From Roseofilum halophilum BLCC-M91 (GTDB lineage: Bacteria; Cyanobacteriota; Cyanobacteriia; Cyanobacteriales; Desertifilaceae), in assembly GCF_030068445.1 (NCBI RefSeq), contig NZ_JAQPOK010000090.1, forward strand, positions 1 to 64,000: DNA of 64,000 bases, read 5' to 3'. Position numbers and translations under genes: made by a program. How positions within the stretch are numbered: the stretch's first letter is position 1; every line of letters starts with the position of its first letter. The notes under the pieces were generated by a model that worked only from the letters and a program-made list of their open reading frames with translations, was not told the origin of the DNA and did not search any database. Positions 9,058 through 18,061 of the stretch are shown here, piece after piece.

Positions 9058-10450
9058 TTTTTATCGGATTTTTTTGACGAATTCGTTGAGATTTTTGCTT
9101 TAATTTATCCCAATAGCTTAAGTTTAACTCTGGAGATCGATCCGAATCTTCTGAAGAGGAAATATTTGCTTTTTTTTGATAACTACTTAAGGACTCAATC
9201 CGTTGTTCTAATCGAGTTTGTCGTTCTTGAATTAACACAGCCATTTCTTCAAAAACACGACTAAACTGGCCGATTTCATCATTGCGTTTAACTAGGTCAA
9301 TATTTTTTTGAGGATTAAACTTTTGATTTTTTACTTTTTTGGCAGTTGTATTCAAACGGAGTAGGGGAGATACCACCAATTGATTCATATTCCAAACCGC
9401 TAAAATACTGCCAATAAAGGCTGTCACCATCAGGAAGACTTGAATTCTGTTGTTTTGACCAGAGTTAAAGACATCAGACTCAGATAAAATGACAAGCGTT
9501 ACCCAGTTTAAATTCCATTGGCTTTCAATGGGTTCCACCCACACCAAATACCGTTGATTATTTTGCACAAAAATCAAAGATTGAGCTTCAGAAATTAGAC
9601 TAAAATCACTCAATTGACGAATTAACATTTCTCCAACTCCCTGAATTATTGGATCGGGGCTTTCTGTAATCATTAAATGAGTTTCGGATTCTGGATCGAG
9701 TACGGTTAATGGATCGGGATCGGAACTGGCAATAAATTGTCCATTTTGTTGAATAATTAAAATTTTTGCTGCTTTACTAATGGATAAATCACGGAGAAAT
9801 TCATGGATACTATTGAGAAAATAATCGACTGCTACAACTCCAACTAAATTCCCTTGGCGATCGCGCACGGCTTGAGCGGCGGTAATGGCTAATTGGCGAG
9901 TGGTAAAATCTGGATAGACGGGACTCCAAACCAGATTATTGCTTTTCTCTGCTGCTTGATACCAGGGGCGAGTAGTTGGATTAAATACTGCGTTTTGATT
10001 TAGGATTTGACCTCGTTCCCCTCCTCGATTTAGGGTATAAGTAACCAATTGATAATCCGTTTCTTTCCCAGCATATGATTGAGAAAATCGCCCATTATCC
10101 CTAATTTTAACACCAACAAAATCTCGATTTGAATAGCCAAAATAAATGTTATTAATTGACGAAAACAATCGAATTTGATTATAAAAATGAAGGGTTAATT
10201 GCTGTGGATCGTTCCAGATTGATGGATTAGAGTGATAAGGATTTAAGCTCAGTTTGTGAATCATCTCTGGTTTACGAAGATTGATGCGAACTTGGCTTTT
10301 AATTTGATTCACAGATTCTCGCATCCAATTCCTGGAGAGTTCATGTACCGTTTGATCTCGATTATAAGTGGCAAGAAATCCAGTAAGTCCTAAAGTTGCA
10401 ATTAAGGGCGTAACGGTTAAAATAGGAATGATTTTTTTCAAAGAAACCAT
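9050..10450 (-). CDS. Cache-HAMP membrane sensor without output domain (second of three)
   Basis: The protein has 466 aa with an ATG at 10450. TM1 is about residues 7-27. The double-Cache periplasmic domain carries RPWYQAA (161-167) and LAITAAQAVRD. TM2 is about 337-355. HAMP and a short helix follow (RNDEIGQFSRVFEEMAVLIQ). It ends soon after with SYWDKLKQKSQRIRQK (445-460). This short motif resembles the tail of the neighbouring sensor and the linker of the cNMP-containing one. No enzymatic domain is present. The gene lies 17 nt below 10468 and overlaps the next gene by 8 nt, so the three are very probably one operon. A role in ligand sensing by conformational change or oligomerisation is inferred. 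Confidence 0.88.
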   Translation of the reverse strand: MVSLKKIIPILTVTPLIATLGLTGFLATYNRDQTVHELSRNWMRESVNQIKSQVRINLRKPEMIHKLSLNPYHSNPSIWNDPQQLTLHFYNQIRLFSSINNIYFGYSNRDFVGVKIRDNGRFSQSYAGKETDYQLVTYTLNRGGERGQILNQNAVFNPTTRPWYQAAEKSNNLVWSPVYPDFTTRQLAITAAQAVRDRQGNLVGVVAVDYFLNSIHEFLRDLSISKAAKILIIQQNGQFIASSDPDPLTVLDPESETHLMITESPDPIIQGVGEMLIRQLSDFSLISEAQSLIFVQNNQRYLVWVEPIESQWNLNWVTLVILSESDVFNSGQNNRIQVFLMVTAFIGSILAVWNMNQLVVSPLLRLNTTAKKVKNQKFNPQKNIDLVKRNDEIGQFSRVFEEMAVLIQERQTRLEQRIESLSSYQKKANISSSEDSDRSPELNLSYWDKLKQKSQRIRQKNPIKND

Positions 10451-10467
10451 AAATAGACCTGAGTAAA

Positions 10468-11709
10468 TTATTCTTTATTTCTAATCCATTGAGCTTTACG
10501 CTTTAAGGCTTTAAAATAAGCAACTTCCAGCTCTTGGGCTTGGTTTAAGTTAGCATTTTGCATTCTGAGTTTTCGGACTTGTTCTGCCAAATTTTGTTGC
10601 CGAGAATCCACGACTTTAATCATTTCATCAAACCCCCGCGCTAGTTGCCCGATTTCATCCCCTCTGTGACTGATTTTCCGTAGCTTTTGAGATTTGATCG
10701 TTAAGTTACCCTCGGTCACTTGATTAACATTTTTGGCGATTTCTAAGATGGGTTGGGTCATTTTTTGGGATAAAATATAGACAATTAGCAATAAAGTTAC
10801 TGAAACTAAACAGCCCCAAAGGAGTAAATTTTTGGCAATGGTTCCCGAAACTTGAAAGGCTTCTTCTCGCGTAATTTCTACCAGGATGGCTAAGTTTTTA
10901 TCTTCTAGCCATCGGTAACTGCCAATCACTTCCACTTGTTGATGATTTTGATAAAAATCAATCCCATCTTGACCGGACATTACGGCATCAATTCCTGGAC
11001 TGCGTACCCATTCATTGGCTAAGTCTGTATTTTGGGTATCGACCAAGCGATTTTCTTGTCCCTGTTTGCGGATTAAATAGGCTTCATCGGTTTCTCCAAG
11101 TCCGGTGGCTTCTTGCATAATTTCATGGATTTTTTCTAGGGATAAATCGACTGATAATACCCCTATTCTTTCCCCTTGCTCGTTGAGTAAGGGGGTGGCG
11201 AAGGTCATGGCAGTTTCCCGTGTAATGGGGGAAGTATATAAGGTGGGGCGAACGGTGTCTAGGTTTTCTTTCGTAAAATAAGTAACGGTATTTCCCAAGG
11301 GTTGGTAGTTCCCTTCTTCTTCTCCTTGAGTTGAGATCGATACGATGCCGCTATTGGTGGAGATGGATAAGGATTGGAATGTGTTTTCGGTTTCTAAAAT
11401 GGTGTTGAAGTAATTCTGAAGCACTTGATAGGCTTGCCGATTGTTGGTGTTGAGATAGGTTTGATAGGAGTCGAAAATGGTGGGGCTTTGGGAGATCAAT
11501 AAGATGGTTTTGTGTTGTTGGTAAAACCAGTTATCAATCTGATTTTCTTTAATCGAAATGACCACTTCCATTTGACTGGTAATGGATTTTTTGAGCAGTT
11601 CAACGGACTGATAGTAAATGACGATCGCCAATCCCACCACTGTGACGAGGGACAAGATGGAAAAATAACCCACATGCTGGATCAGTAAACTATTATGCCA
11701 ACGTTTCAT
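10468..11709 (-). CDS. Cache-HAMP membrane sensor without output domain (first of three)
   Basis: The protein has 413 aa with an ATG at 11709. TM1 is about residues 14-33. A periplasmic dCache region (ENTFQSLSIST, PITRETAMTFATPLLNEQG, GVLSVDLSLEKIHEIM) is followed by TM2 (LLLWGCLVSVTLLLIVYIL), HAMP (ILEIAKNVNQVTEGNLTI) and a short helix (RGDEIGQLARGFDEMIK). The C-terminus, VAYFKALKRKAQWIRNKE, is the tail motif shared with its two neighbours. There is no histidine kinase, GGDEF, PP2C or methyl-accepting domain. The gene begins 43 nt after the DUF4159-like tail-module gene, so the sensors may be co-transcribed with the phage-tail-like genes. Confidence 0.88.
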   Translation of the reverse strand: MKRWHNSLLIQHVGYFSILSLVTVVGLAIVIYYQSVELLKKSITSQMEVVISIKENQIDNWFYQQHKTILLISQSPTIFDSYQTYLNTNNRQAYQVLQNYFNTILETENTFQSLSISTNSGIVSISTQGEEEGNYQPLGNTVTYFTKENLDTVRPTLYTSPITRETAMTFATPLLNEQGERIGVLSVDLSLEKIHEIMQEATGLGETDEAYLIRKQGQENRLVDTQNTDLANEWVRSPGIDAVMSGQDGIDFYQNHQQVEVIGSYRWLEDKNLAILVEITREEAFQVSGTIAKNLLLWGCLVSVTLLLIVYILSQKMTQPILEIAKNVNQVTEGNLTIKSQKLRKISHRGDEIGQLARGFDEMIKVVDSRQQNLAEQVRKLRMQNANLNQAQELEVAYFKALKRKAQWIRNKE

Positions 11710-11752
11710 TCTGGTTTCCTCATGATGTCTTGTTCGTCTGCTCCCTCTGAGC

Positions 11753-13147
11753 CTACTGTTGCAATTGGGTTAAATGCCGTCTGCGCCAGGCAAAATGTAA
11801 GAGATTAATCCCCAGCTCTTGGGCGTTGCGAATTTTTTCTCTGGGTAACTCTAGTCCACTATCGAGTCCCCAGGCTAGGGATAAATCCCCGATCGCCAAA
11901 ATGACCCCTCCCCAATTAAACAACCGCACCGGATTTTGCTTGATTTTCGGTAAAGCGCTAAATAAAAAGGGTTGGGTTTTAATCGGATGCCATGGGGATA
12001 ATTGCCCCAAGTGAGTGCCAGACATGCCTAAATTGAGGGATAATTGTTCGATGGAGCCACAAATTTCTTCAATTTGGCGACTTAATTCTTGCTCACAGGC
12101 GGCTAATTCTTCGTTTAATTGGGTTTTTACGTCCTGTAACTCGGCAGTATCCCCAATATCGGCGATCGCCTCTAGGAGTTCTTGCTGAACAAAACTTAAC
12201 TCGTCTACCTGGGTTTCTTCTTCCAATAGCTCAATGAAGATGACTCCCCCTAATCCTAAATAAGATCGTAAACTAGCCTGTTGAGCCTCATTGGTATTCA
12301 GCGCTTGCTCATAGCTTAAATAAATTAAATCATAGTTTTGCCAAGCCAATCCCTGACGAGCAGCCGTCGCTTCCCAAGACTCCTCAACCCCTTGGGAAAT
12401 CTCTGTATTCCAAGTCACCGCATCAACCCCATCAATGCCTCGCATTCCCGGATCGAGAAGCTCAAAGGCTTGTAGTAAACAGGATAAATTAGAAGCGGTG
12501 AGGCGATCGCCCCCATTCCCCCCCTGCATATAAGCCACCTGTACCGTTCCTTGGGGGCGCACCCCCACAGGAGAACGATAGCGCAGATCCAACTGATTAA
12601 TCTGCGGAGCAAATACATTCCCCGATGCAGATAATTGCACCGTTCCCGGAGAGAGCTGCAACCGGCATAATTCCACCTCTAAACCCGATGGCGGACTACT
12701 TTTTTCATCGATGCGGAACGTCTCCCGAACCAGTTCCGCCTCAGAAGTGCGCTGGAGAGTCTCCGGATCGACATAACTGAGAACCAAATACACCGTAACC
12801 GGCGTTTCCTTGGGGGTGAGAGCGATGCGAAAGGCGATCGCCTCATCTACAATAATCGGATTCCCCATCCGGTCAATAGCCATCCCCGGTTGCAACTCCA
12901 CCCAGCGTCCATCTCGATACTGGGCCGGGATGTCCTCCGGTGCTGGAATTACCTTCACCCCCAAACCATAGACAATTCCAGGTTGATGGAGCGCTTGATA
13001 ATACAAATTCTGGCGCTGTCGATGGTAATCATGGGCCCGTTGCCAACGATGAGCATTCAGCAGCAAACCATCCTGAACAACCAACCGCTCTAGGGGAACA
13101 GGGTAGGGAAACTCTGTCCCGCTTCCCGAATCAGCAGATAACGTCAC
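11753..13147 (-). CDS. Tail-module protein with C-terminal DUF4159-like domain
   Basis: The protein has 464 aa and a GTG start at 13147. The first 200 residues (LVVQDGLLLNAHRWQRAHDY, GIVYGLGVKV, LQPGMAIDRMGNPIIV) resemble proteins found beside contractile-tail baseplate genes in bacteria. They describe a surface-exposed beta domain of unknown role. The C-terminal half (about 240-460) resembles DUF4159, a glutamine-amidotransferase-like fold often described as a putative carbohydrate-binding or regulatory domain (YDLIYLSYEQ, SYLGLGGVIFIE, LGINLLHFAWRRR). A coiled coil is inserted at about 315-370. It lies 97 nt below the tail-I-like gene and 43 nt above the sensors. The assignment of the N-terminus rests on remembered resemblance and gene order. 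Confidence 0.72.
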   Translation of the reverse strand: MTLSADSGSGTEFPYPVPLERLVVQDGLLLNAHRWQRAHDYHRQRQNLYYQALHQPGIVYGLGVKVIPAPEDIPAQYRDGRWVELQPGMAIDRMGNPIIVDEAIAFRIALTPKETPVTVYLVLSYVDPETLQRTSEAELVRETFRIDEKSSPPSGLEVELCRLQLSPGTVQLSASGNVFAPQINQLDLRYRSPVGVRPQGTVQVAYMQGGNGGDRLTASNLSCLLQAFELLDPGMRGIDGVDAVTWNTEISQGVEESWEATAARQGLAWQNYDLIYLSYEQALNTNEAQQASLRSYLGLGGVIFIELLEEETQVDELSFVQQELLEAIADIGDTAELQDVKTQLNEELAACEQELSRQIEEICGSIEQLSLNLGMSGTHLGQLSPWHPIKTQPFLFSALPKIKQNPVRLFNWGGVILAIGDLSLAWGLDSGLELPREKIRNAQELGINLLHFAWRRRHLTQLQQ

Positions 13148-13244
13148 AAGCCTTACTCAATCGAGATCTGTAAGAGATAGTATGACCATAAAACTGTCAT
13201 CTTAAGACAAAAATTAAAACTTAATTAACTTTTGCCCTATCCAC

Positions 13245-14240
13245 CTAACCCATGTGCAACTCATAGGTACAAAATGCCGGTTTTTGCTGCACAATCACCT
13301 GACGCACCAAAGCCTCATCCACTGACCCCGGAGGATCGGGTCGCAAATGTACCCGAAAATGGAACGGTTGTCCGCCCCCCAAGAGGGCATCTTGTCCTAA
13401 AATCGAATTGCCCAAAACCAAGCCTTGACTAAAGGTTTCTAAAATTGCAATATGTTTATCTTCCTCCCGTTCCACCTCTTCATCTAAGGGTAAACCCGTA
13501 GCCAAATGTAAATAGAGTCGCAATCCCCTGCGAGTGCCTCGCCAGCGATAAATCTCTAGGGCATGGCGAATGAGCGATCGCTGTTGCTCTAAACTCAAAT
13601 AAGACTGCAATTCCCAACCCACCCAATGGGCCAAAAACGGCAGCATCGATTCAGGAGCCGTCAACGGGTCGAGATAAGCCGATAAACTCCCCATCATCTG
13701 CACATCCGGGTTAAACGTTTCCTCAATAATCTTCAAAAACCGCCCCACAAAATCCACTTCCCGATAGATTTGGGGCAAAAAGTCTAAATACTTAGATTGG
13801 GGACGCACATAAAAGTTAATATCCGCCACATCAATCAATTGGCTGGCTGTTCCCGGAACTGCGCCATAAACTTGAAGCCGACCACTATAATTAATCCGTA
13901 AACTCGAATCTTCTCTTAAGGCGAAAAACCCTTCAAAAAAATCATCCGGGGGTTGAAATTCTAGCACAATATCTTCAGTCGTTCCCGGAGCAATTTGGGG
14001 ATGTTCGGTCTCGCAAGAATACCAAGCTTGGGGTAAATTTCCCCGAAATTCTAGGGTCACACTCAGGGGTTGTTCTCCAGGATTTCCCAGTTTCACCATA
14101 AGCTGGCTCAGTTCTCCCGGAATTAGCATTAAAGGAATACCTTCCGGGGCTAAAGGGTCATCCAGAAATTCTGGGTCTGCATCCGGCAGACGCATGGGAA
14201 TCACATCAAAATAAAGAGGACTAGAACGGGCAAGAGTCAT
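13245..14240 (-). CDS. Phage tail-I-like baseplate protein of a contractile injection system
   Basis: The protein has 331 aa with an ATG at 14240. Residues 1-150 form an Ig-like beta domain (SVTLEFRGNLPQAWYSC). From residue about 155 the sequence matches the bacterial tail-protein domain of the TIGR02242 type: YLDFLPQIYREVDFVGRFLK, then YLDPLTAPESMLPFLAHWVG and IYRWRGTRRGLRLYL. In extracellular and thylakoid-anchored contractile injection systems such proteins sit at the baseplate periphery, next to the J-like wedge protein encoded just upstream. No capsid, terminase or portal genes are present, so this is not a prophage. Sheath and tube genes are not in the window. Confidence 0.85.
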   Translation of the reverse strand: MTLARSSPLYFDVIPMRLPDADPEFLDDPLAPEGIPLMLIPGELSQLMVKLGNPGEQPLSVTLEFRGNLPQAWYSCETEHPQIAPGTTEDIVLEFQPPDDFFEGFFALREDSSLRINYSGRLQVYGAVPGTASQLIDVADINFYVRPQSKYLDFLPQIYREVDFVGRFLKIIEETFNPDVQMMGSLSAYLDPLTAPESMLPFLAHWVGWELQSYLSLEQQRSLIRHALEIYRWRGTRRGLRLYLHLATGLPLDEEVEREEDKHIAILETFSQGLVLGNSILGQDALLGGGQPFHFRVHLRPDPPGSVDEALVRQVIVQQKPAFCTYELHMG

Positions 14241-14380
14241 GGGTTTGATTGACTAGAAATTTCATACGGATGGACTGATGTCACTACGAGTGGGGGATTG
14301 ACACTAATGTTAATAAAAAGTCATAGAAATATTCCGTTTTTGGATCTCCTCTAAAGCATGATTAGAAAATGGGTAATTCA

Positions 14381-16558
14381 TTACTCGATGATATTAATCA
14401 TGTGATTCGATCGCAGATTCGGATCGGCCCAGGAACAAATGAGACCGGTGGGGCCGGGGTCAACGAGGGGGACGGGTTGGCTTCTAATCCATTGGCCAGC
14501 CGTGGATAGACGCAGTTCAAACAGTTGCACGGCTCCTAAACGGCGAATACCGGGGACTTGTTGCAACAGGGCGATCGCATCGGACATATAGGCCGGTTGA
14601 CCCAGGGGCCACCCATTCCCCCCTGGGCCGCCGTTCAGGGGGTTAAAGAACCGATACAGGGTCACATTCAGGGCGTGGAGTACCTCGGTTTGGGCTTCTG
14701 GAGTGCGATAGGCCGGGTCTAGGGCAACTTCGGTTTGCACGGAGAGTCCCACATAATCGGGTTCTAAAAGTTCGACTTGCACGCCCAGTAAGCGCCTCTC
14801 ATCTAGGTAAGTCATTAGTTTACGGTGCAGGGGAGGATTGAGGCGAAATTGTTCCGGAGGGATGCCGACTCCCTGTTCGATCGCCTGTCGGTTGCTGTCA
14901 GGAACCACCAAGAGCTGTACGGTTCCCGGTTTTTTGGGGTCGGTGGGTAAGCAGGTGGCGCGGGCGATCGCCCCATCTGAGCCTAAAATGGTCAGAGATT
15001 CAAAGTCTTCTGGAGTCACCGCGCGATCGCGAGTTCGCAACATTTGCGGCACGCGCATGGCTGCTTGTTCAATGGTTTCTGCTTCTGTTCCCTGGCGAGC
15101 GGGGATCAGGTTCACCACATTTGCTACATAGGGAACCGCAGATTTCAGGGTGTTCAGACTGCGAGGTTCCACATTGCCGCGCAGACCTCCCCCCGTGCGA
15201 TAGCGGCTCATTTGCACGGTTGCACCCCTGGGGGGAATGGCTCCATATTGGTGTTCCATGGTTGGAGGTTGGATCAGGGGGCGATCCTGTCCCCGTTGCA
15301 GAATGGCGCGGATATCTTTGGCTTGTTTGAGTTGGGCCGGTTCCCGGATCAGGGGGCCAAACTGGAGCGTACCGGTGAGGGAGTCGATCAGATAATGGCG
15401 ATCGCCTGGACTCGACTGAGAAAAATCGGTTACCTCTTCCCACCGTTGGGGGGTTTCCCCGGTCGGGGTGACGATCAGATATTCATCTTCTTGGCGATCG
15501 AGAATGGGCGATCGCCGCAATTGGAAGATTTGCCCCGGCTCCCCATTACTATTGCCGAGTAGGTCATTTTCGATCGTTTCACATTGGGTCGCTTCTGTGG
15601 TTCCACCGATGGCTTTCACCCCAATACCGATAATTTGCGGCGATCGCGTGTAAGCGGGTTGAGTCAAGCGCGGGGTAGCATAGACACAGCGCAACCATCG
15701 CCCTTGATAGGCCGTAAATTGGGCGACCGGGAACGTTAAGGGTAAATGTAAGGTAATATCCACCCCTTGCAGGGCATTCCCCCCCCGTTGGGCAATATCG
15801 GCAAAGCTAAAGCCTTGGGTTTCATCGTCTGACTCTTCCAGCAGTACCGGCTGCCAATACTGACCATTCCAGGCTTCCCACCGTCGCGGGGGGTCGGTGG
15901 GGTCGATACCGGTGGGGGTGGCTTCTTGGCCTTTGAATGTGAGAATAATTACATTACCATCTAAGGATTCTTGGGGATCAAAGACCAGATAGAAACAGTT
16001 CCCCGGTTGCGGTTGGGCGTTGAAAACCGGCAGTTCCGGGCCTGACCATTCCCTGGTGGGGGTAAGGTTCCAGAGGTTGGTGAAGCGATCGCGTAAAATT
16101 TGCGGCGTTTCCTCGATCTGGTCGGCTCCCAGGAAATGGTTAATTTGGGGATTACCGATGGTTAGGGGGCGATCGGTACTAAACACAATCGGTTCGAGTT
16201 GGGGATTGCGTTCCGTCGCTACTTCAATCCCCGCCGGTATCGTATACGACTCCGGCAAATCCGACACCAAATAAAACGTCACTTCTGTGGTAGCTGGATG
16301 CGGCGGCTCTAAGCGAATACCGAGCAACTCTAAGAATAAAATATAATTGCGCCGAGGCAGTTGATTAAACCGCAACAGCATTTGATGGGTTAACCAGGCA
16401 AACAGTTCAATCATCGTAATGCCTGGATCGCTAGGATTATGATTCGTCCACTCCGGACAATAGCGGGGAATTCTCAGCAGACATTCTTCGATTAAATCTT
16501 GATATTCTCGGTCATCTAAATTCGCTTTCGGCAATTTCGGTAAGAAGTCAAAAACCAT
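14381..16558 (-). CDS. Baseplate assembly protein, J/gp47-like (TIGR02243-type)
   Basis: The protein has 725 aa with an ATG at 16558. The N-terminus (PRYCPEWTNHNPSDPGITM, IELFAWLTHQMLLRFNQLP, ELLGIRL) is a strong signature of the TIGR02243 putative baseplate assembly family. The middle is beta-rich. The C-terminal third holds the J-like segment (RDRAVTPEDFESLTI) and a wedge domain. The length fits the family. The protein would form baseplate wedges that trigger sheath contraction. It is the first gene of the tail-like module, 38 nt downstream of a periplasmic binding lipoprotein on the same strand, so it has little room for its own promoter. Confidence 0.9.
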   Translation of the reverse strand: MVFDFLPKLPKANLDDREYQDLIEECLLRIPRYCPEWTNHNPSDPGITMIELFAWLTHQMLLRFNQLPRRNYILFLELLGIRLEPPHPATTEVTFYLVSDLPESYTIPAGIEVATERNPQLEPIVFSTDRPLTIGNPQINHFLGADQIEETPQILRDRFTNLWNLTPTREWSGPELPVFNAQPQPGNCFYLVFDPQESLDGNVIILTFKGQEATPTGIDPTDPPRRWEAWNGQYWQPVLLEESDDETQGFSFADIAQRGGNALQGVDITLHLPLTFPVAQFTAYQGRWLRCVYATPRLTQPAYTRSPQIIGIGVKAIGGTTEATQCETIENDLLGNSNGEPGQIFQLRRSPILDRQEDEYLIVTPTGETPQRWEEVTDFSQSSPGDRHYLIDSLTGTLQFGPLIREPAQLKQAKDIRAILQRGQDRPLIQPPTMEHQYGAIPPRGATVQMSRYRTGGGLRGNVEPRSLNTLKSAVPYVANVVNLIPARQGTEAETIEQAAMRVPQMLRTRDRAVTPEDFESLTILGSDGAIARATCLPTDPKKPGTVQLLVVPDSNRQAIEQGVGIPPEQFRLNPPLHRKLMTYLDERRLLGVQVELLEPDYVGLSVQTEVALDPAYRTPEAQTEVLHALNVTLYRFFNPLNGGPGGNGWPLGQPAYMSDAIALLQQVPGIRRLGAVQLFELRLSTAGQWIRSQPVPLVDPGPTGLICSWADPNLRSNHMINIIE

Positions 16559-16596
16559 AATCTATTCCTGTCTGCAAAAATTCTGGTCAATCTAGT

Positions 16597-17511
16597 TTAA
16601 CGCTCAATTGGGCGAATTTTTAGCAGTTCTTCACTGGCACGGCGAATCGAATCTAGGGTTCCTGGATTAATTAAACCGTAGTAGTCGAAGACATACACCT
16701 GTTGGGTTTTCACCGCTTTGAGTTCTGACCAAAATCCCTGGGATTCTAACTCTTTTAAGGGAGATTGGCGACCAAACTCGATTACAATTAGAATATCAGG
16801 ATCGATTTGTAAGATTTTTTCTGGGGAGAGGGTAATATAGCCGCTAATGGGGGCATTTCCCTGTAGGTTGGCCGTGACATTCTCAAAGTTGAAGCGGTTT
16901 AAAAGATCCCCAGACCAGCTATTTTTATTCGGCGATAGGATGGGCTGGGTACTGGCCAGAATTAAGGTGGCCGGGCCAGGGGAGGTCGAGGGAGGAATTA
17001 AGGTTTGATATTGGCTTAAAAGCGGTTGAGGGTCAACATTAATGGCTGAGGCGATCGCCTCCGTCAATGATTCTAAGCTCTCCCAACTCTCTAAAGCAGC
17101 TAAATAGGTCTCAATATTCAGCTCTGCTAACCGATCGGCAATGCGATCGTGAAACCCGGTTGCTCCAATGACTAGATCGGGTTTCAGAGCAATAATTTTC
17201 TCTAAACTCGGCGCAGTTTGCCCCTGACTGACAGCAGGGATCTGGGCAAACCGGGGGTCATTCTCTAGTAAGGGACTGCCGGGAATACCCACTAATTTGG
17301 AAGCGTCTAACCGGTGCAAAATATCCGCAGACAGAGAGGTTAAGGCAACCACTCGCTCGACCCGTTCTGTTCTGATTTCTTCTGGAGAACTAAGGGTTGT
17401 TTCTGCTGGGGGAGAACTCTGGGGTTGAGTACAGGCAAATAGACTCAAACTCAGACAGATGGCTAAACCGACTCTGAGCCACCGAGTATATTTGTGCCTG
17501 TTCCTCAACAT
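16597..17511 (-). CDS. Periplasmic-binding lipoprotein, Fe-siderophore/cobalamin type (BtuF/FhuD-like)
   Basis: I place the start at ATG 17511. It gives a lipoprotein signal (basic N-terminus, hydrophobic core, LSLFAC lipobox), has AGGAG about 10 nt upstream, and avoids overlap with the bacterioferritin gene that a longer start would cause. The mature protein has the helical-backbone binding fold of class III solute-binding proteins: VVALTSLSADILHRLDASKL near the start, then KPDLVIGATG, NIETYLA and a C-terminal DSIRRASEELL. These proteins deliver ferric siderophores, heme or cobalamin to ABC importers, but no permease or ATPase lies nearby. The bacterioferritin context favours iron (inference). 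Confidence 0.85.
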   Translation of the reverse strand: MLRNRHKYTRWLRVGLAICLSLSLFACTQPQSSPPAETTLSSPEEIRTERVERVVALTSLSADILHRLDASKLVGIPGSPLLENDPRFAQIPAVSQGQTAPSLEKIIALKPDLVIGATGFHDRIADRLAELNIETYLAALESWESLESLTEAIASAINVDPQPLLSQYQTLIPPSTSPGPATLILASTQPILSPNKNSWSGDLLNRFNFENVTANLQGNAPISGYITLSPEKILQIDPDILIVIEFGRQSPLKELESQGFWSELKAVKTQQVYVFDYYGLINPGTLDSIRRASEELLKIRPIER

Positions 17512-17524
17512 GGCTCGATCGCTC

Positions 17525-17992
17525 CTACATCTGAGATTGCAGATAATTTTGCAACCCAATTTTCTCAATCAATCCCAATTGTTTCTCTAACCAGTAGGCG
17601 TGATCTTCTTCCGTATCGGCTAGAATCACTTTTAAGATTTCGCGAGTTTGATAATCTTGTTGGGTTTCGCAAACGGCGATCGCCTCTTTCAAATCTCCTA
17701 CGACCCGATACTCTAAATCTAAGTCACTTTGCAGCATTGCTGGCACAGTCGAGCCAATGTTCAGCCCGTCCTGTTGGGACAGATCTGGAGTCGTTTCTAA
17801 AAACAATAACCGCTTAATAATCGCATCCGCATGTTGGGTTTCTTCCTGCATTTCATGATCGATGCGCTCATAGAGCTTATTCAATCCCCAATCGTCATAC
17901 ATACGAGAATGGGTAAAATACTGATCCCGTGCGGCGAGTTCACTTTTGAGTAGTTTTTGCAGTTGGGCAATAACTCGATCGTTCCCTTTCAT
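17525..17992 (-). CDS. bfrB: Bacterioferritin subunit with ferroxidase site (BfrB-type)
   Basis: The protein has 155 aa. In E. coli Bfr numbering the di-iron ligands are kept: Glu18, Glu51, His54, Glu94, and a C-terminal Glu128/His131 pair shifted by one residue. Position 52, the heme-ligating Met in classical bacterioferritin, is Thr. The subunit should therefore oxidise and store iron but not bind heme on its own. Its neighbour (18062-18526) shows the reverse pattern. This matches the split bacterioferritin pair described in Synechocystis, where one subunit carries di-iron ligands and the other heme ligands. The stop is 13 nt before the binding lipoprotein start, so the two are probably co-transcribed. 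Confidence 0.92.
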   Translation of the reverse strand: MKGNDRVIAQLQKLLKSELAARDQYFTHSRMYDDWGLNKLYERIDHEMQEETQHADAIIKRLLFLETTPDLSQQDGLNIGSTVPAMLQSDLDLEYRVVGDLKEAIAVCETQQDYQTREILKVILADTEEDHAYWLEKQLGLIEKIGLQNYLQSQM

Positions 17993-18061
17993 CTTTTAAT
18001 TCTCACTCAATCCTTTAACTGATTATTTTCCCATCGCTACCCCTGAGTCAGGGGAACGTCC

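Noticed and set aside
13245-16558. Possible prophage
   Set aside because: Only baseplate/tail-type genes are present; there is no capsid, portal, terminase, integrase or lysis gene, and neighbours are host sensors and iron genes. A contractile injection-type module fits better.
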